From Neoechinorhynchus agilis (taxonomy: Eukaryota; Acanthocephala), in the NCBI GenBank assembly GCA_051530055.1, contig JBMGUZ010000021.1:1-38203 (forward strand): a stretch of 38,203 nucleotides of DNA, written 5' to 3'. A program made the translations under genes and the position numbers. Positions 26,566 through 36,144 of this stretch are shown here, piece by piece. The stretch's first letter is position 1, and every line of letters begins with the position of its first letter. The notes below the pieces were generated by a model that worked only from the letters and a program-made list of their open reading frames with translations, was not told the DNA's origin and searched no databases.

Positions 26566-27801
26566 GAACCGCTACTTACTGTTTGTTAGTAATGTACGCT
26601 TTAGGTGCCCTTTAGAAAGTTGTTCGATTTTTGCACACTAAAGATGTTCAGGAAAGGAAACTTCTTGCAGTTTGCGTCTGACTGATTTCCGGTATTTTTT
26701 CTTTGATCATTTCCGCGTATTGTTAACAAATTATAAAACTTTAAGAATAATTAAGAGAAAGTGTCACATCGGATTATGCAAAAGCTTAGATTTAACTCCA
26801 GTATTAAATTTTTCTTTAATTTCTAGTTCCCTCGGAGACTCAATGAGCCAATATCTTCATCGGGCATCGGTTTAGAACCGCTACTTACTGTTTGTTAGTA
26901 ATGAACGCTTTAGGTGCCCTTTAGAAAGTTGTTCGATTTTTGCCCACTAAAGATGTTCAGGAAAGGAAACTTCTTGCAGTTTGCGTCTGACTGATTTCCG
27001 GTATTTTTTCTTTGATCATTTCCGCGTATTGTTAACAAATTATAAAACTTTAAGAATAATTAAGAGAAAGTGTCACATCGGATTATGCAAAAGCTTAGAT
27101 TTAACTCCATTATTAAATTTTTCTTTAATTTCTAGTTCCCTCGGAGACTCAATGAGCCAATATCTTCATCGGGCATCGGTTTAGAACCGCTACTTACTGT
27201 TTGTTATTAATGAACGCTTTAGGTGCCCTTTAGAAAGTTGTTCGATTTTTGCCCACTGAAGATGTTCAGCAAAGGAAACTTCTTGCAGTTTGCGTCTAAC
27301 TGATTTCCGGTATTTGTTATTTGATCTTTTCCGCGTATTATTAACAAATTATAAAACTCTAAGAATAATTAAGAGAAAGTGTCACATCGGATTATGCAAA
27401 AGCTTAGATTTAACTCCATTATTAAATTTTTCTTTAATTTCTAGTTCCCTCGGAGACTCAATGAGCCAATATCTTCATCGGGCATCGGTTTAGAACCGCT
27501 ACTTACTGTTTGTTAGTAATGAACGCTTTAGGTGCCCTTTAGAAAGTTGTTCGATTTTTGCCCACTTAAGATGTTCAGGAAAATAAACTTCTTGCAGTTT
27601 GCGTCTGACTGATTTCCGGTATTTTTTATTTGATCTTTTCCGCGTATTGTTAACAAATTATAAAACTTTAGGAATAATTAAGAGAAAGTGTCACATCGGA
27701 TTATGCAAAAGCTTAGATTTAACTCCATTATTAAATTTTTCTTTAATTTCTAGTTCCCTCGGAGACTCAATGAGCCAATATCTTCATCGGGCATCGGTTT
27801 A
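26566..27801 (+). repeat. Possible diverged relative of block alpha (M87-M90)
   Basis: Four units follow the alpha order by partial marks: GCACACTAAAG with GATCATTT; an ordinary GATCATTT/CCATTATT unit; a TATTTGTTATTTG/TATTATTAAC unit starting TTATTAATG; and a CTTAAG/GAAAATAAAC unit. Several alpha marks (GATTTAAGG, TTAATTTTTT, CTTAATCGGG) are absent, so common descent is less certain than for the other copies. Confidence 0.45.
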
Positions 27802-28110
27802 GAACCGCTACTTACTGTTTGTTAGTAATGAACGCTTTAGGTGCCCTTTAGAAAGTTGTTCGATTTTTGCCCACTAAAGATGTTCAGGAAAGGAAACTTC
27901 TTGCAGTTTGCGTCTGACTGATTTCCGGTATTTTTTATTTGATCTTTTCCGCGTATTGTTAACAAATTATAAAACTTTAAGAATAATTAAGAGAAAGTGT
28001 CACATCGGATTATGCAAAAGCTTAGATTTAACTCCAGTATTAAATTTTTCTTTAATTTCTAGTTCCCTCGGAGACTCAATGAGCCAATATCTTCATCGGG
28101 CATCGGTTTA

Positions 28111-29964
28111 GAACCGCTACTTACTGTTTGTTAGTAATGTACGCTTTAGGTGCCCTTTAGAAAGTTGTTCGATTTTTGCCCACTAAAGATGTTCAGCAAA
28201 GGAAACTTCTTGCAGTTTGCGTCTAACTGATTTCCGCTATTTTTTATTTGATCTTTTCCGCGCATTGTTAACAAATTATAAAACTCTAAGAATAATTAAG
28301 AGAAAGTGTCACATCGGATTATGCAAAAGCTTGGATATAACTCCATTATTAAATTTTTCTTTAATTTCTAGTTCCCTCGGAGACTCAATGAGCCAATATC
28401 TTCATCGGGCATCGGTTTAGAACCGCTACTTACTGTTTGTTAGTAATGAACGCTTTAGGTGCCCTTTAGAAAGTTGTTCGATTTTTGCCCACTGAAGATG
28501 TTCAGCAAAGGAAACTTCTTGCAGTTTGCGTCTGACTGATTTCCGGTATTTTTTATTTGATCTTTTCCGCGTATTGTTAACAAATTATAAAACTCTAAGA
28601 ATAATTAAGAGAAAGTGTCACATCGGATTATGCAAAAGCTTAGATTTAACTCCAGAATTAAATTTTTCTTTAATTTCTAGTTCCCTCGGAGACTCAATGA
28701 GTCAATATCTTCATCGGGCATCGGTTTAGAACCGCTACTTACTGTTTGTTAGTAATGAACGCTTTAGGTGCCCTTTAGAAAGTTGTTCGATTTTTGCCCA
28801 CTGAAGATGTTCAGGAAAATAAACTTCTTGCAGTTTGCGTCTGACTGATTTCCGGTATTTTTTATTTGATCATTTCCGCGTATTGTTAACAAATTATAAA
28901 ACTTTAAGAATAATTAAGAGAAAATGTCACATCGGATTATGCAAAAGCTTAGATTTAACTCCATTATTAAATTTTTCTTTAATTTCTAGTTCCCTCGGAG
29001 ACTCAATGAGCCAATATCGTCATCGGGCATCGGTTTAGAACCGCTACTTACTGTTTGTTAGTTATTTACGCTTTAGGTGCCCTTTAGAAAGTTGTTCGAT
29101 TTTTGCCCACTGAAGATGTTCAGCAAAGGAAACTTCTTGCAGTTTGCGTCTAACTGATTTCCGGTATTTTTTCTTTGATCTTTTCCGCGTATTATTAACA
29201 AATTATAAAACTCTAAGAATAATTAAGAGAAAGTGTCACATCGGATTATGCAAAAGCTTGGATTTAACTCCATTATTAAATTTTTCTTTAATTTCTAGTT
29301 CCCTCGGAGACTCAATGAGCCAATATCTTCATCGGGCATCGGTTTAGAACCGCTACTTACTGTTTGTTAGTAATGGACGCTTTAGGTGCCCTTTAGAAAG
29401 TTGTTCGATTTTTGCCCACTGAAGATGTTCAGCAAAGGAAACTTCTTGCAGTTTGCGTCTAACTGATTTCCGGTATTTTTTATTTGATCTTTTCCGCGTA
29501 TTGTTAACAAATTATAAAACTTTAGGAATAATTAAGAGAAAGTGTCACATCGGATTATGCAAAAGCTTAGATTTAACTCCAGAATTAAATTTTTCTTTAA
29601 TTTCTAGTTCCCTCGGAGACTCAATGAGCCAATATCTTCATCGGGCATCGGTTTAGAACCGCTACTTACTGTTTGTTAGTAATTAACGCTTTAGGTGCCC
29701 TTTAGAAAGTTGTTCGATTTTTGCCCACTGAAGATGTTCAGCAAAGGAAACTTCTTGCAGTTTGCGTCTAACTGATTTCCGCTATTTTTTATTTGATCTT
29801 TTCCGCGCATTGTTAACAAATTATAAAACTCTAAGAATAATTAAGAGAAAGTGTCACATCGGATTATGCAAAAGCTTGGATTTAACTCCATTATTAAATT
29901 TTTCTTTAATTTCTAGTTCCCTCGGAGACTCAATGAGCCAATATCTTCATCGGGCATCGGTTTA
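28111..29964 (+). repeat. Second copy of cycle beta, Z-W-V-X-Y-Z (M92-M97)
   Basis: Six units match 20696-22549 in order, offset 7,415 bp or 24 monomers: Z (28111; TTCCGCTATT, CGCATTG, CTTGGATATAACTCC), W (28420; GAGTCAATATC), V (28729; GAGAAAATGTC, ATCGTCATCG), X (29038; TATTATTAAC, CTTGGATTT), Y (29347; CCAGAATT), Z (29656; CGCATTG). Y here has AATGGACGC, as at 20387, and lacks AGAGTAAG. Further Z and Y units follow at 29965 and 30274. Confidence 0.72.
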
Positions 29965-32900
29965 GAACCGCTACTTACTGTTTGTTAGTAATGAACGCTT
30001 TAGGTGCCCTTTAGAAAGTTGTTCGATTTTTGCCCACTAAAGATGTTCAGCAAAGGAAACTTCTTGCAGTTTGCGTCTAACTGATTTCCGCTATTTTTTA
30101 TTTGATCTTTTCCGCGCATTGTTAACAAATTATAAAACTCTAAGAATAATTAAGAGAAAGTGTCACATCGGATTATGCAAAAGCTTGGATATAACTCCAT
30201 TATTAAATTTTTCTTTAATTTCTAGTTCCCTCGGAGACTCAATGAGTCGATATCTTCATCGGGCATCGGTTTAGAACCGCTACTTACTGTTTGTTAGTAA
30301 TGAACGCTTTAGGTGCCCTTTAGAAAGTTGTTCGATTTTTGCCCACTGAAGATGTTCAGCAAAGGAAACTTCTTGCAGTTTGCGTCTAACTGATTTCCGG
30401 TATTTTTTATTTGATCTTTTCCGCGTATTGTTAACAAATTATAAAACTTTAGGAGTAATTAAGAGTAAGTGTCACATCGGATTATGCAAAAGCTTAGATT
30501 TAACTCCAGAATTAAATTTTTCTTTAATTTCTAGTTCCCTCGGAGACTCAATGAGCCAATATCTTCATCGGGCATCGGTTTAGAACCGCTACTTACTGTT
30601 TGTTAGTTATTTACGCTTTAGGTGCCCTTTAGAAAGTTGTTCGATTTTTGCCCACTGAAGATGTTCAGCAAAGGAAACTTCTTGCAGTTTGCGTCTAACT
30701 GATTTCCGGTATTTGTTCTTTGATCTTTTCCGCGTATTATTAACAAATTATAAAACTCTAAGAATAATTAAGAGAAAGTGTCACATCGGATTATGCAAAA
30801 GCTTAGATTTAACTCCAGAATTAAATTTTTCTTTAATTTCTAGTTCCCTCGGAGACTCAATGAGCCAATATCTTCATCGGGCATCGGTTTAGAACCGCTA
30901 CTTACTGTTTGTTAGTAATGAACGCTTTAGATGCCCTTTAGAAAGTTGTTCGATTTTTGCCCACTGAAGATGTTCAGGAAAATAAACTTCTTGCAGTTTG
31001 CGTCTGACTGATTTCCGGTATTTTTTATTTGATCATTTCCGCGTATTGTTAACAAATTATAAAACTTTAGGAATAATTAAGAGAAAGTGTCACATCGGAT
31101 TATGCAAAAGCTTAGATTTAACTCCATTATTAATTTTTTCTTTAATTTCTAGTTCCCTCGGAGACTCAATGAGCCAATATCTTCATCGGGCATCGGTTTA
31201 GAACCGCTACTTACTGCTTGTTATTAATGAACGCTTAAGGTGCCCTTTAGAAAGTTGTTCGATTTTTGCACACTAAAGATGTTCAGGAAAGGAAACTTCT
31301 TGCAGTTTGCGTCTGACTGATTTCCGGTATTTTTTATTTGATCTTTTCCGCGTATTGTTAACAAATTATAAAACTTTAGGAATAATTAAGAGAAAGTGTC
31401 ACATCGGATTATGCAAAAGCTTAGATTTAACTCCAGTATTAAATTTTTCTTTAATTTCTAGTTCCCTCGGAGACTCAATGAGCCAATATCTTCATCGGGC
31501 ATCGGTTTAGAACCGCTACTTACTGTTTGTTAGTAATGAACGCTTTAGGTGCCCTTTAGAAAGTTGTTCGATTTTTGCCCACTGAAGATGTTCAGGAAAG
31601 GAAACTTCTTGCAGTTTGCGTCTAACTGATTTCCGGTATTTTTTATTTGATCTTTTCCGCGTATTGTTAACAAATTATAAAACTTTAAGAATAATTAAGA
31701 GAAAGTGTCACATCGGATTATGCAAAAGCTTAGATTTAACTCCATTATTAAATTTTTCTTTAATTTCTAGTTCCCTCGGAGACTCAATGAGCCAATATCT
31801 TCATCGGGCATCGGTTTAGAACCGCTACTTACTGTTTGTTAGTAATGAACGCTTTAGGTGCCCTTTAGAAAGTTGTTCGATTTTTGCCCACTGAAGATGT
31901 TCAGCAAAGGAAACTTCTTGCAGTTTGCGTCTAACTGATTTCCGGTATTTTTTATTTGATCTTTTCCGCGTATTGTTAACAAATTATAAAACTCTAAGAA
32001 TAATTAAGAGAAAGTGTCACATCGGATTATGCAAAAGCTTGGATTTAACTCCATTATTAAATTTTTCTTTAATTTCTAGTTCCCTCGGAGACTCAATGAG
32101 CCAATATCTTCATCGGGCATCGGTTTAGAACCGCTACTTACTGTTTGTTAGTAATGAACGCTTTAGGTGCCCTTTAGAAAGTTGTTCGATTTTTGCCCAC
32201 TTAAGATGTTCAGGAAAATAAACTTCTTGCAGTTTGCGTCTGACTGATTTCCGGTATTTTTTATTTGATCTTTTCCGCGTATTGTTAACAAATTATAAAA
32301 CTTTAGGAATAATTAAGAGAAAGTGTCACATCGGATTATGCAAAAGCTTAGATTTAACTCCAGAATTAAATTTTTCTTTAATTTCTAGTTCCCTCGGAGA
32401 CTCAATGAGCCAATATCTTCATCGGGCATCGGTTTAGAACCGCTACTTACTGTTTGTTAGTAATGAACGCTTTAGGTGCCCTTTAGAAAGTTGTTCGATT
32501 TTTGCCCACTGAAGATGTTCAGGAAAGGAAACTTCTTGCAGTTTGCGTCTGACTGATTTCCGGTATTTTTTATTTGATCTTTTCCGCGTATTGTTAACAA
32601 ATTATAAAACTTTAAGAATAATTAAGAGAAAGTGTCACATCGGATTATGCAAAAGCTTAGATTTAACTCCAGAATTAAATTTTTCTTTAATTTCTAGTTC
32701 CCTCGGAGACTCAATGAGCCAATATCTTCATCGGGCATCGGTTTAGAACCGCTACTTACTGTTTGTTAGTTATTTACGCTTTAGGTGCCCTTTAGAAAGT
32801 TGTTCGATTTTTGCCCACTGAAGATGTTCAGGAAAGGAAACTTCTTGCAGTTTGCGTCTAACTGATTTCCGGTATTTTTTCTTTGATCATTTCCGCGTAT

Positions 32901-33208
32901 TGTTAACAAATTATAAAACTCTAAGAATAATTAAGAGAAAGTGTCACATCGGATTATGCAAAAGCTTAGATTTAACTCCAGTATTAAATTTTTCTTTAAT
33001 TTCTAGTTCCCTCGGAGACTCAATGAGCCAATATCTTCATCGGGCATCGGTTTAGAACCGCTACTTACTGTTTGTTAGTAATGAACGCTTTAGGTGCCCT
33101 TTAGAAAGTTGTTCGATTTTTGCCCACTAAAGATGTTCAGGAAAGGAAACTTCTTGCAGTTTGCGTCTGACTGATTTCCGGTATTTTTTATTTGATCTTT
33201 TCCGCGTA

Positions 33209-33218
33209 TTGTTAACAA
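33209..33218. other. Perfect 10-bp palindrome TTGTTAACAA (example)
   Basis: The sequence is its own reverse complement and contains a HpaI site. It recurs in most monomers inside an AT-rich block (CGTATTGTTAACAAATTATAA). A common variant, TATTATTAACAAA, breaks the symmetry by one base. The two halves read as inverted ATTGTT/AACAAA, which resembles HMG-box (SOX-like) cores; any binding is conjecture. Confidence 0.6.
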
Positions 33219-33270
33219 ATTATAAAACTTTAAGAATAATTAAGAGAAAGTGTCACATCGGATTATGCAA

Positions 33271-33276
33271 AAGCTT
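33271..33276 (+). other. HindIII site, one per monomer (example)
   Basis: AAGCTT occurs about 216 bp into nearly every unit, within GCAAAAGCTTAGATT or GCAAAAGCTTGGATT. It is lost in the units at 34291, 35217 and 36145. A second site arises where the unit start reads TGAAAGCTT (for example at 683, in units 4964, 5581, 9898, 10207, 11749, 18842 and 25021), about 186 bp before the main one. Confidence 0.9.
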
Positions 33277-33291
33277 AGATTTAACTCCAGT

Positions 33292-33309
33292 ATTAAATTT
33301 TTCTTTAAT
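33292..33309 (+). other. ATTAAA/TTTAAT inverted repeat (example)
   Basis: A 6-bp inverted repeat with the 6-base spacer TTTTTC. It is kept in CCATTATTAAAT, CCAGTATTAAAT and CCAGAATTAAAT units, but altered in the TATGAAAT, TTATATTT and TTAATTTTTT variants. The conservation is incomplete and no function is implied. Confidence 0.5.
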
Positions 33310-33315
33310 TTCTAG
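33298..33315 (+). other. 3' splice-site-like T-rich tract ending in CTAG (example)
   Basis: TTTTTCTTTAATTTCTAG resembles a polypyrimidine tract with a terminal AG, and TTTAAC about 15 bases upstream could pass for a branch-point sequence. Variant units keep the AG (for example TATTTTTTAG at 4597 and 9531, AATTTTTAG near 7991). It could act as a cryptic acceptor if the array is transcribed on this strand, but nothing here shows that it is. Confidence 0.25.
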
Positions 33316-33346
33316 TTCCCTCGGAGACTCAATGAGCCAATATCTT

Positions 33347-33359
33347 CATCGGGCATCGG
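33347..33359 (+). repeat. Tandem CATCGG pair (example)
   Basis: CATCGGGCATCGG is two copies of a CATCGG core spaced 7 bp apart; a third copy lies about 90 bp upstream in TCACATCGG (33256-33261). The trio is present in most units. Domain 2 units ending GGGAATCGG lose the last copy. Confidence 0.6.
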
Positions 33360-33369
33360 TTTAGAACCG
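33357..33369 (+). other. Short hairpin CGGTT-TAG-AACCG across unit junction (example)
   Basis: A 5-bp perfect inverted repeat with a 3-base spacer sits at the chosen monomer junction and recurs in almost all units. Units following CTTAATCGGG ends often read AACTG instead of AACCG (at 962, 1271, 14522, 19460, 23477, 25330 and 25639), which mismatches one pair. Confidence 0.55.
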
Positions 33370-33672
33370 CTACTTACTGTTTGTTAGTAATGAACGCTTT
33401 AGGTGCCCTTTAGAAAGTTGTTCGATTTTTGCCCACTGAAGATGTTCAGGAAAGGAAACTTCTTGCAGTTTGCGTCTGACTGATTTCCGGTATTTTTATT
33501 TGATCATTTCCGCGTATTGTTAACAAAATTATAAAACTTTAAGAATAATTAAGAGAAAGTGTCACATCGGATTATGCAAAAGCTTAGATTTAACTCCAGT
33601 ATGAAATTTTTCTTTAATTTCTAGTTCCATCGGAGACTCAATGAGCCAATACCTACATCGGGCATCGGTTTA

Positions 33673-33981
33673 GAACCGCTACTTACTGTTTGTTAGTAAT
33701 GAACGCTTTAGGTGCCCTTTAGAAAGTTTTTCGATTTTTGCCCACTAAAGATGTTCAGCAAAGGAAACTTCTTGCAGTTTGCGTCTAACTGATTTAAGGT
33801 ATTTGTTCTTTGATCTTTTCCGCGTATTATTTACAAATTATAAAACTCTAAGAATAATTAAGAGAAAGTGTCACATCGGATTATGCAAAAGCTTAGATTT
33901 AACTCCAGTATGAAATTTTTCTTTAATTTCTAGTTCCCTCGGCGACTCAATGAGCCAATATCTTCATCGGGCATCGGTTTA
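33673..33981 (+). repeat. C-type monomer (M110)
   Basis: The unit has AGTTTTTCG, GATTTAAGG, TATTTGTTCTTTG, TATTATTTACAAATT, CTCTAAG and GGCGACTC. It is repeated at 35835-36144, and most of its marks reappear in the partial unit at 37999. The preceding unit (33364) is transitional and holds private changes TTCCATCGG and ATACCTACATC. Confidence 0.8.
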
Positions 33982-34290
33982 GAACCGCTACTTACGGTTT
34001 GTTAGTAATGAACGCTTAAGGTGCCCTTTAGAAAGTTGTTCGATTTTTGCCCACCAAAGATGTTCAGGAAAGGAAACTTCTAGCGGTTTGCGTCTGACTC
34101 ATTTCCGGAATTTTTTATTTGATCATTTCCGCGTATTATTAACAAATTATAAAACTTTAGGAATAATTAAGAGAAAGTGTCAAATCGGATTATGCAAAAG
34201 CTTAGATTTAAATCCAGTATGAAATTTTTCTTTAATTTCTAGTTCCCTCGGAGACTCAATGAGTCGATATCTTCATCTGGCATCGGTTTA

Positions 34291-35525
34291 GAACCGCTAC
34301 TTACTGTTTGTTAGTAATGAACGCTTTAGGTGCCCTTTAGAAAGTTGTTCGATTTTTGCCCACTGAAGATGTTCAGCAAAGGAAACTTCTTGCAGTTTGC
34401 GTATAACTGATTTCCGGTATTTTTTATTTGATCTTTTCCGCGTATTGTTAACAAATTATAAAACTTTATGAATAATTAAGAGAAAGTGTCACATCGGATT
34501 ATGCAAAGGCTTAGATTTAAGTCCAGTATGAAATTTTTCTTTAATTTCTAGTTCCCTCGGAGACTCAATGAGCCAATATCTTCATCGGGCATCGGTTTAG
34601 AACCGCTACTTACTGCTTGTTATTAATGAACGCTTTAGGTGCCGTTTAGAAAGTTGTTCGATTTTTGCCCACTAAAGATGTTCAGGAAAGGAAACTTCTT
34701 GCATTTTTTTCTGACTGATTTCCGGTATCTTTTCTTTGATCATTTCCTCGTATTGTTAACAAATTATAAAACTTTAAGAATAATTAAGAGAAAATGTCAC
34801 ATCGGATTATGCAAAAGCTTAGATTTAAATCCAGAATTAAATTTTTCTTTAATTTCTAGTTCCCTCGGAGACACAATTAGCCAATATCTACATCGGGCAT
34901 CGGTTTAGAACCGCTACTTACTGTTTGTTAGTAATGAACGCTTTAGGTGCCCTTTAGAAAGTTTTTCGATTTTTGCCCACTAAAGATGTTCAGGAAAGGA
35001 AACTTCTTGCGGTTTGCGTCTGACTCATTTCCGGAATTTTTTATTTGATCATTTCCGCGTATTGTTAACAAATTATAAAACTTTAAGAATAATTAAGAGA
35101 TAGTGTCAAATCGGATTATGCAAAAGCTTAGATTTAAATCCAGTATGAAATTTTTCTTTAATTTCTAGTTCCCTCGGAGACTCAATGAGTCGATATCTTC
35201 ATCGGGCATCGGTTTAGAACCGCTACTTACTGCTCGTTATTAATGAACGCTATGGGTGCCCTTTAGAAAGTTGTTCGATTTTTGCCACTAAAGATGTTCA
35301 GCAAAGGAAACTTCTTGCAGTTTTCGCCTGACTCATTTCCGGTATTTTTTATTTTGATCTTTTCCGCGTTTTGTTAACATATTATAAAACTTTAGGAATA
35401 ATTAAGTGAAAGTGTCACATCGGATTATGCAAATGCTTAGATTTAACTCCATTATTAAATTTTTATTTAATTTCTAGTTCCCTCGGAGACTCAATGAGCC
35501 AATATCTTCATCGGGCATCGGTTTA
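34291..35525 (+). repeat. Four-monomer block D-A-B-E, copy 1 (M112-M115)
   Basis: D (34291) has GCGTATAACTG, TTTATGAAT, GCAAAGGC and TAAGTCCAG. A (34600) has GTGCCGTTTAG, GCATTTTTTT, TTTCCTCG, AAAATGTC, CAATTAGCC and CTACATC. B (34908) has GCGGTTTGCG, GACTCATTTCCGGAATT, GAGATAGTGTCAAATC and GAGTCGATATC. E (35217) has GCTCGTTATT, CTATGGGTGCC, TTTCGCCTGACTC and GCGTTTTGTT. The same four return 1,854-1,855 bp later. D and E lack the usual HindIII site because of GCAAAGGC and GCAAATGC respectively. Confidence 0.88.
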
Positions 35526-35834
35526 GAACCGCTACTTACTGCTTGTTAATAATGAACGCTTTAGGTGCCGTTTAGAAAGTTGTTCGATTTTTGCCCACTA
35601 AAGATGTTCAGGAAAGGAAACTTCTTGCATTTTTTTTCTGACTGATTTCCGGTATCTTTTCTTTGATCATTTCCTCGTATTGTTAACAAATTATAAAACT
35701 TTAAGAATAATTAAGAGAAAATGTCACATCGGATTATGCAAAAGCTTAGATTTAAATCCAGAATTAAATTTTTCTTTAATTTCTAGTTCCCTCGGAGACT
35801 CAATTAGCCAATATCTACATCGGGCATCGGTTTA

Positions 35835-36144
35835 GAACCGCTACTTACTGTTTGTTAGTAATGAACGCTTTAGGTGCCCTTTAGAAAGTTTTTCGATTTT
35901 TGCCCACTAAAGATGTTCAGCAAAGGAAACTTCTTGCAGTTTGCGTCTAACTGATTTAAGGTATTTGTTCTTTGATCTTTTCCGCGTATTATTTACAAAT
36001 TATAAAACTCTAAGAATAATTAAGAGAAAGTGTCACATCGGATTATGCAAAAGCTTTAGATTTAACTCCAGTATGAAATTTTTTTTTAATTTCTAGTTCC
36101 CTCGGCGACTCAATGAGCCAATATCTTCATCGGGCATCGGTTTA
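35835..36144 (+). repeat. C-type monomer, 310 bp (M117)
   Basis: Same marks as 33673-33981: AGTTTTTCG, GATTTAAGG, TATTATTTACAAATT and GGCGACTC. It is 310 bp because of an extra T in AAAAGCTTTAGATT; the HindIII site is kept. It also has a longer T run (TTTTTTTTTAATTTC). Confidence 0.8.

Larger units (their letters stand above)
13912..33363 (+). repeat. Domain 3: homogeneous 309-bp monomers (M46-M108)
   Basis: Sixty-three monomers. Only four depart from 309 bp: those starting at 14221 (301 bp), 15758 (308 bp), 17302 (304 bp) and 23786 (308 bp). The 15 bases missing from these account exactly for the total length. Monomers from 17606 to 33363 are almost identical in length and differ by recurring combinations of a small set of variants. 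The uniformity suggests recent homogenisation. Confidence 0.9.
33055..33363 (+). repeat. Representative 309-bp monomer (M108)
   Basis: This unit is close to the domain 3 majority sequence and serves as a reference for internal anatomy. In order it holds the conserved GTGCCCTTTAGAAAG block near its start, the ATGTTCAG block, a pair of TTTCCG...GTATT direct repeats (33175-33185 and 33199-33210), the palindrome TTGTTAACAA (33209-33218), a nearly invariant block around 33249-33276 ending in the HindIII site, an ATTAAA/TTTAAT inverted repeat (33292-33309), a T-rich tract ending in CTAG (33298-33315), and two adjacent CATCGG copies (33347-33359) that run into a short hairpin across the next junction. 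By its variant string it looks the same as the monomer at 27802. GC is 108 of 309 by hand count. Confidence 0.9.
33161..33364 (+). other. Satellite open frame, not a gene (example)
   Basis: A 67-codon open frame starts at TTG (TTGCGTCTGACTG) and ends at the TAG of CGGTTTAG. It recurs in register in 72 monomers: 56 of 63 in domain 3, but only 9 of 39 in domain 2 and 2 of 15 in domain 4. No copy begins with ATG; longer 89-codon forms begin at GTG. Loss of the frame is mostly due to the one-T-shorter run or to TATGAAAT, which brings in TGA. Because 309 is divisible by three, the frame stays in register between units. There is no recognisable domain, codon pattern or expression signal, so I regard it as incidental. 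Confidence 0.85.

Noticed and set aside
33292-33297. ATTAAA as a polyadenylation signal
   Set aside because: A six-base AT-rich word is expected by chance in 35% GC DNA; it is altered in many units and there is no gene upstream.
33055-33363. CENP-B box
   Set aside because: The essential nTTCGnnnnAnnCGGGn pattern is not matched. TTCGATTTTTGCCC and CATCGGGC have only partial resemblance.
33055-33363. Monomer as an old dimer of about 155 bp (dinucleosome unit)
   Set aside because: Apart from the TTTCCG...GTATT and CATCGG short repeats I could not align the two halves convincingly by eye.
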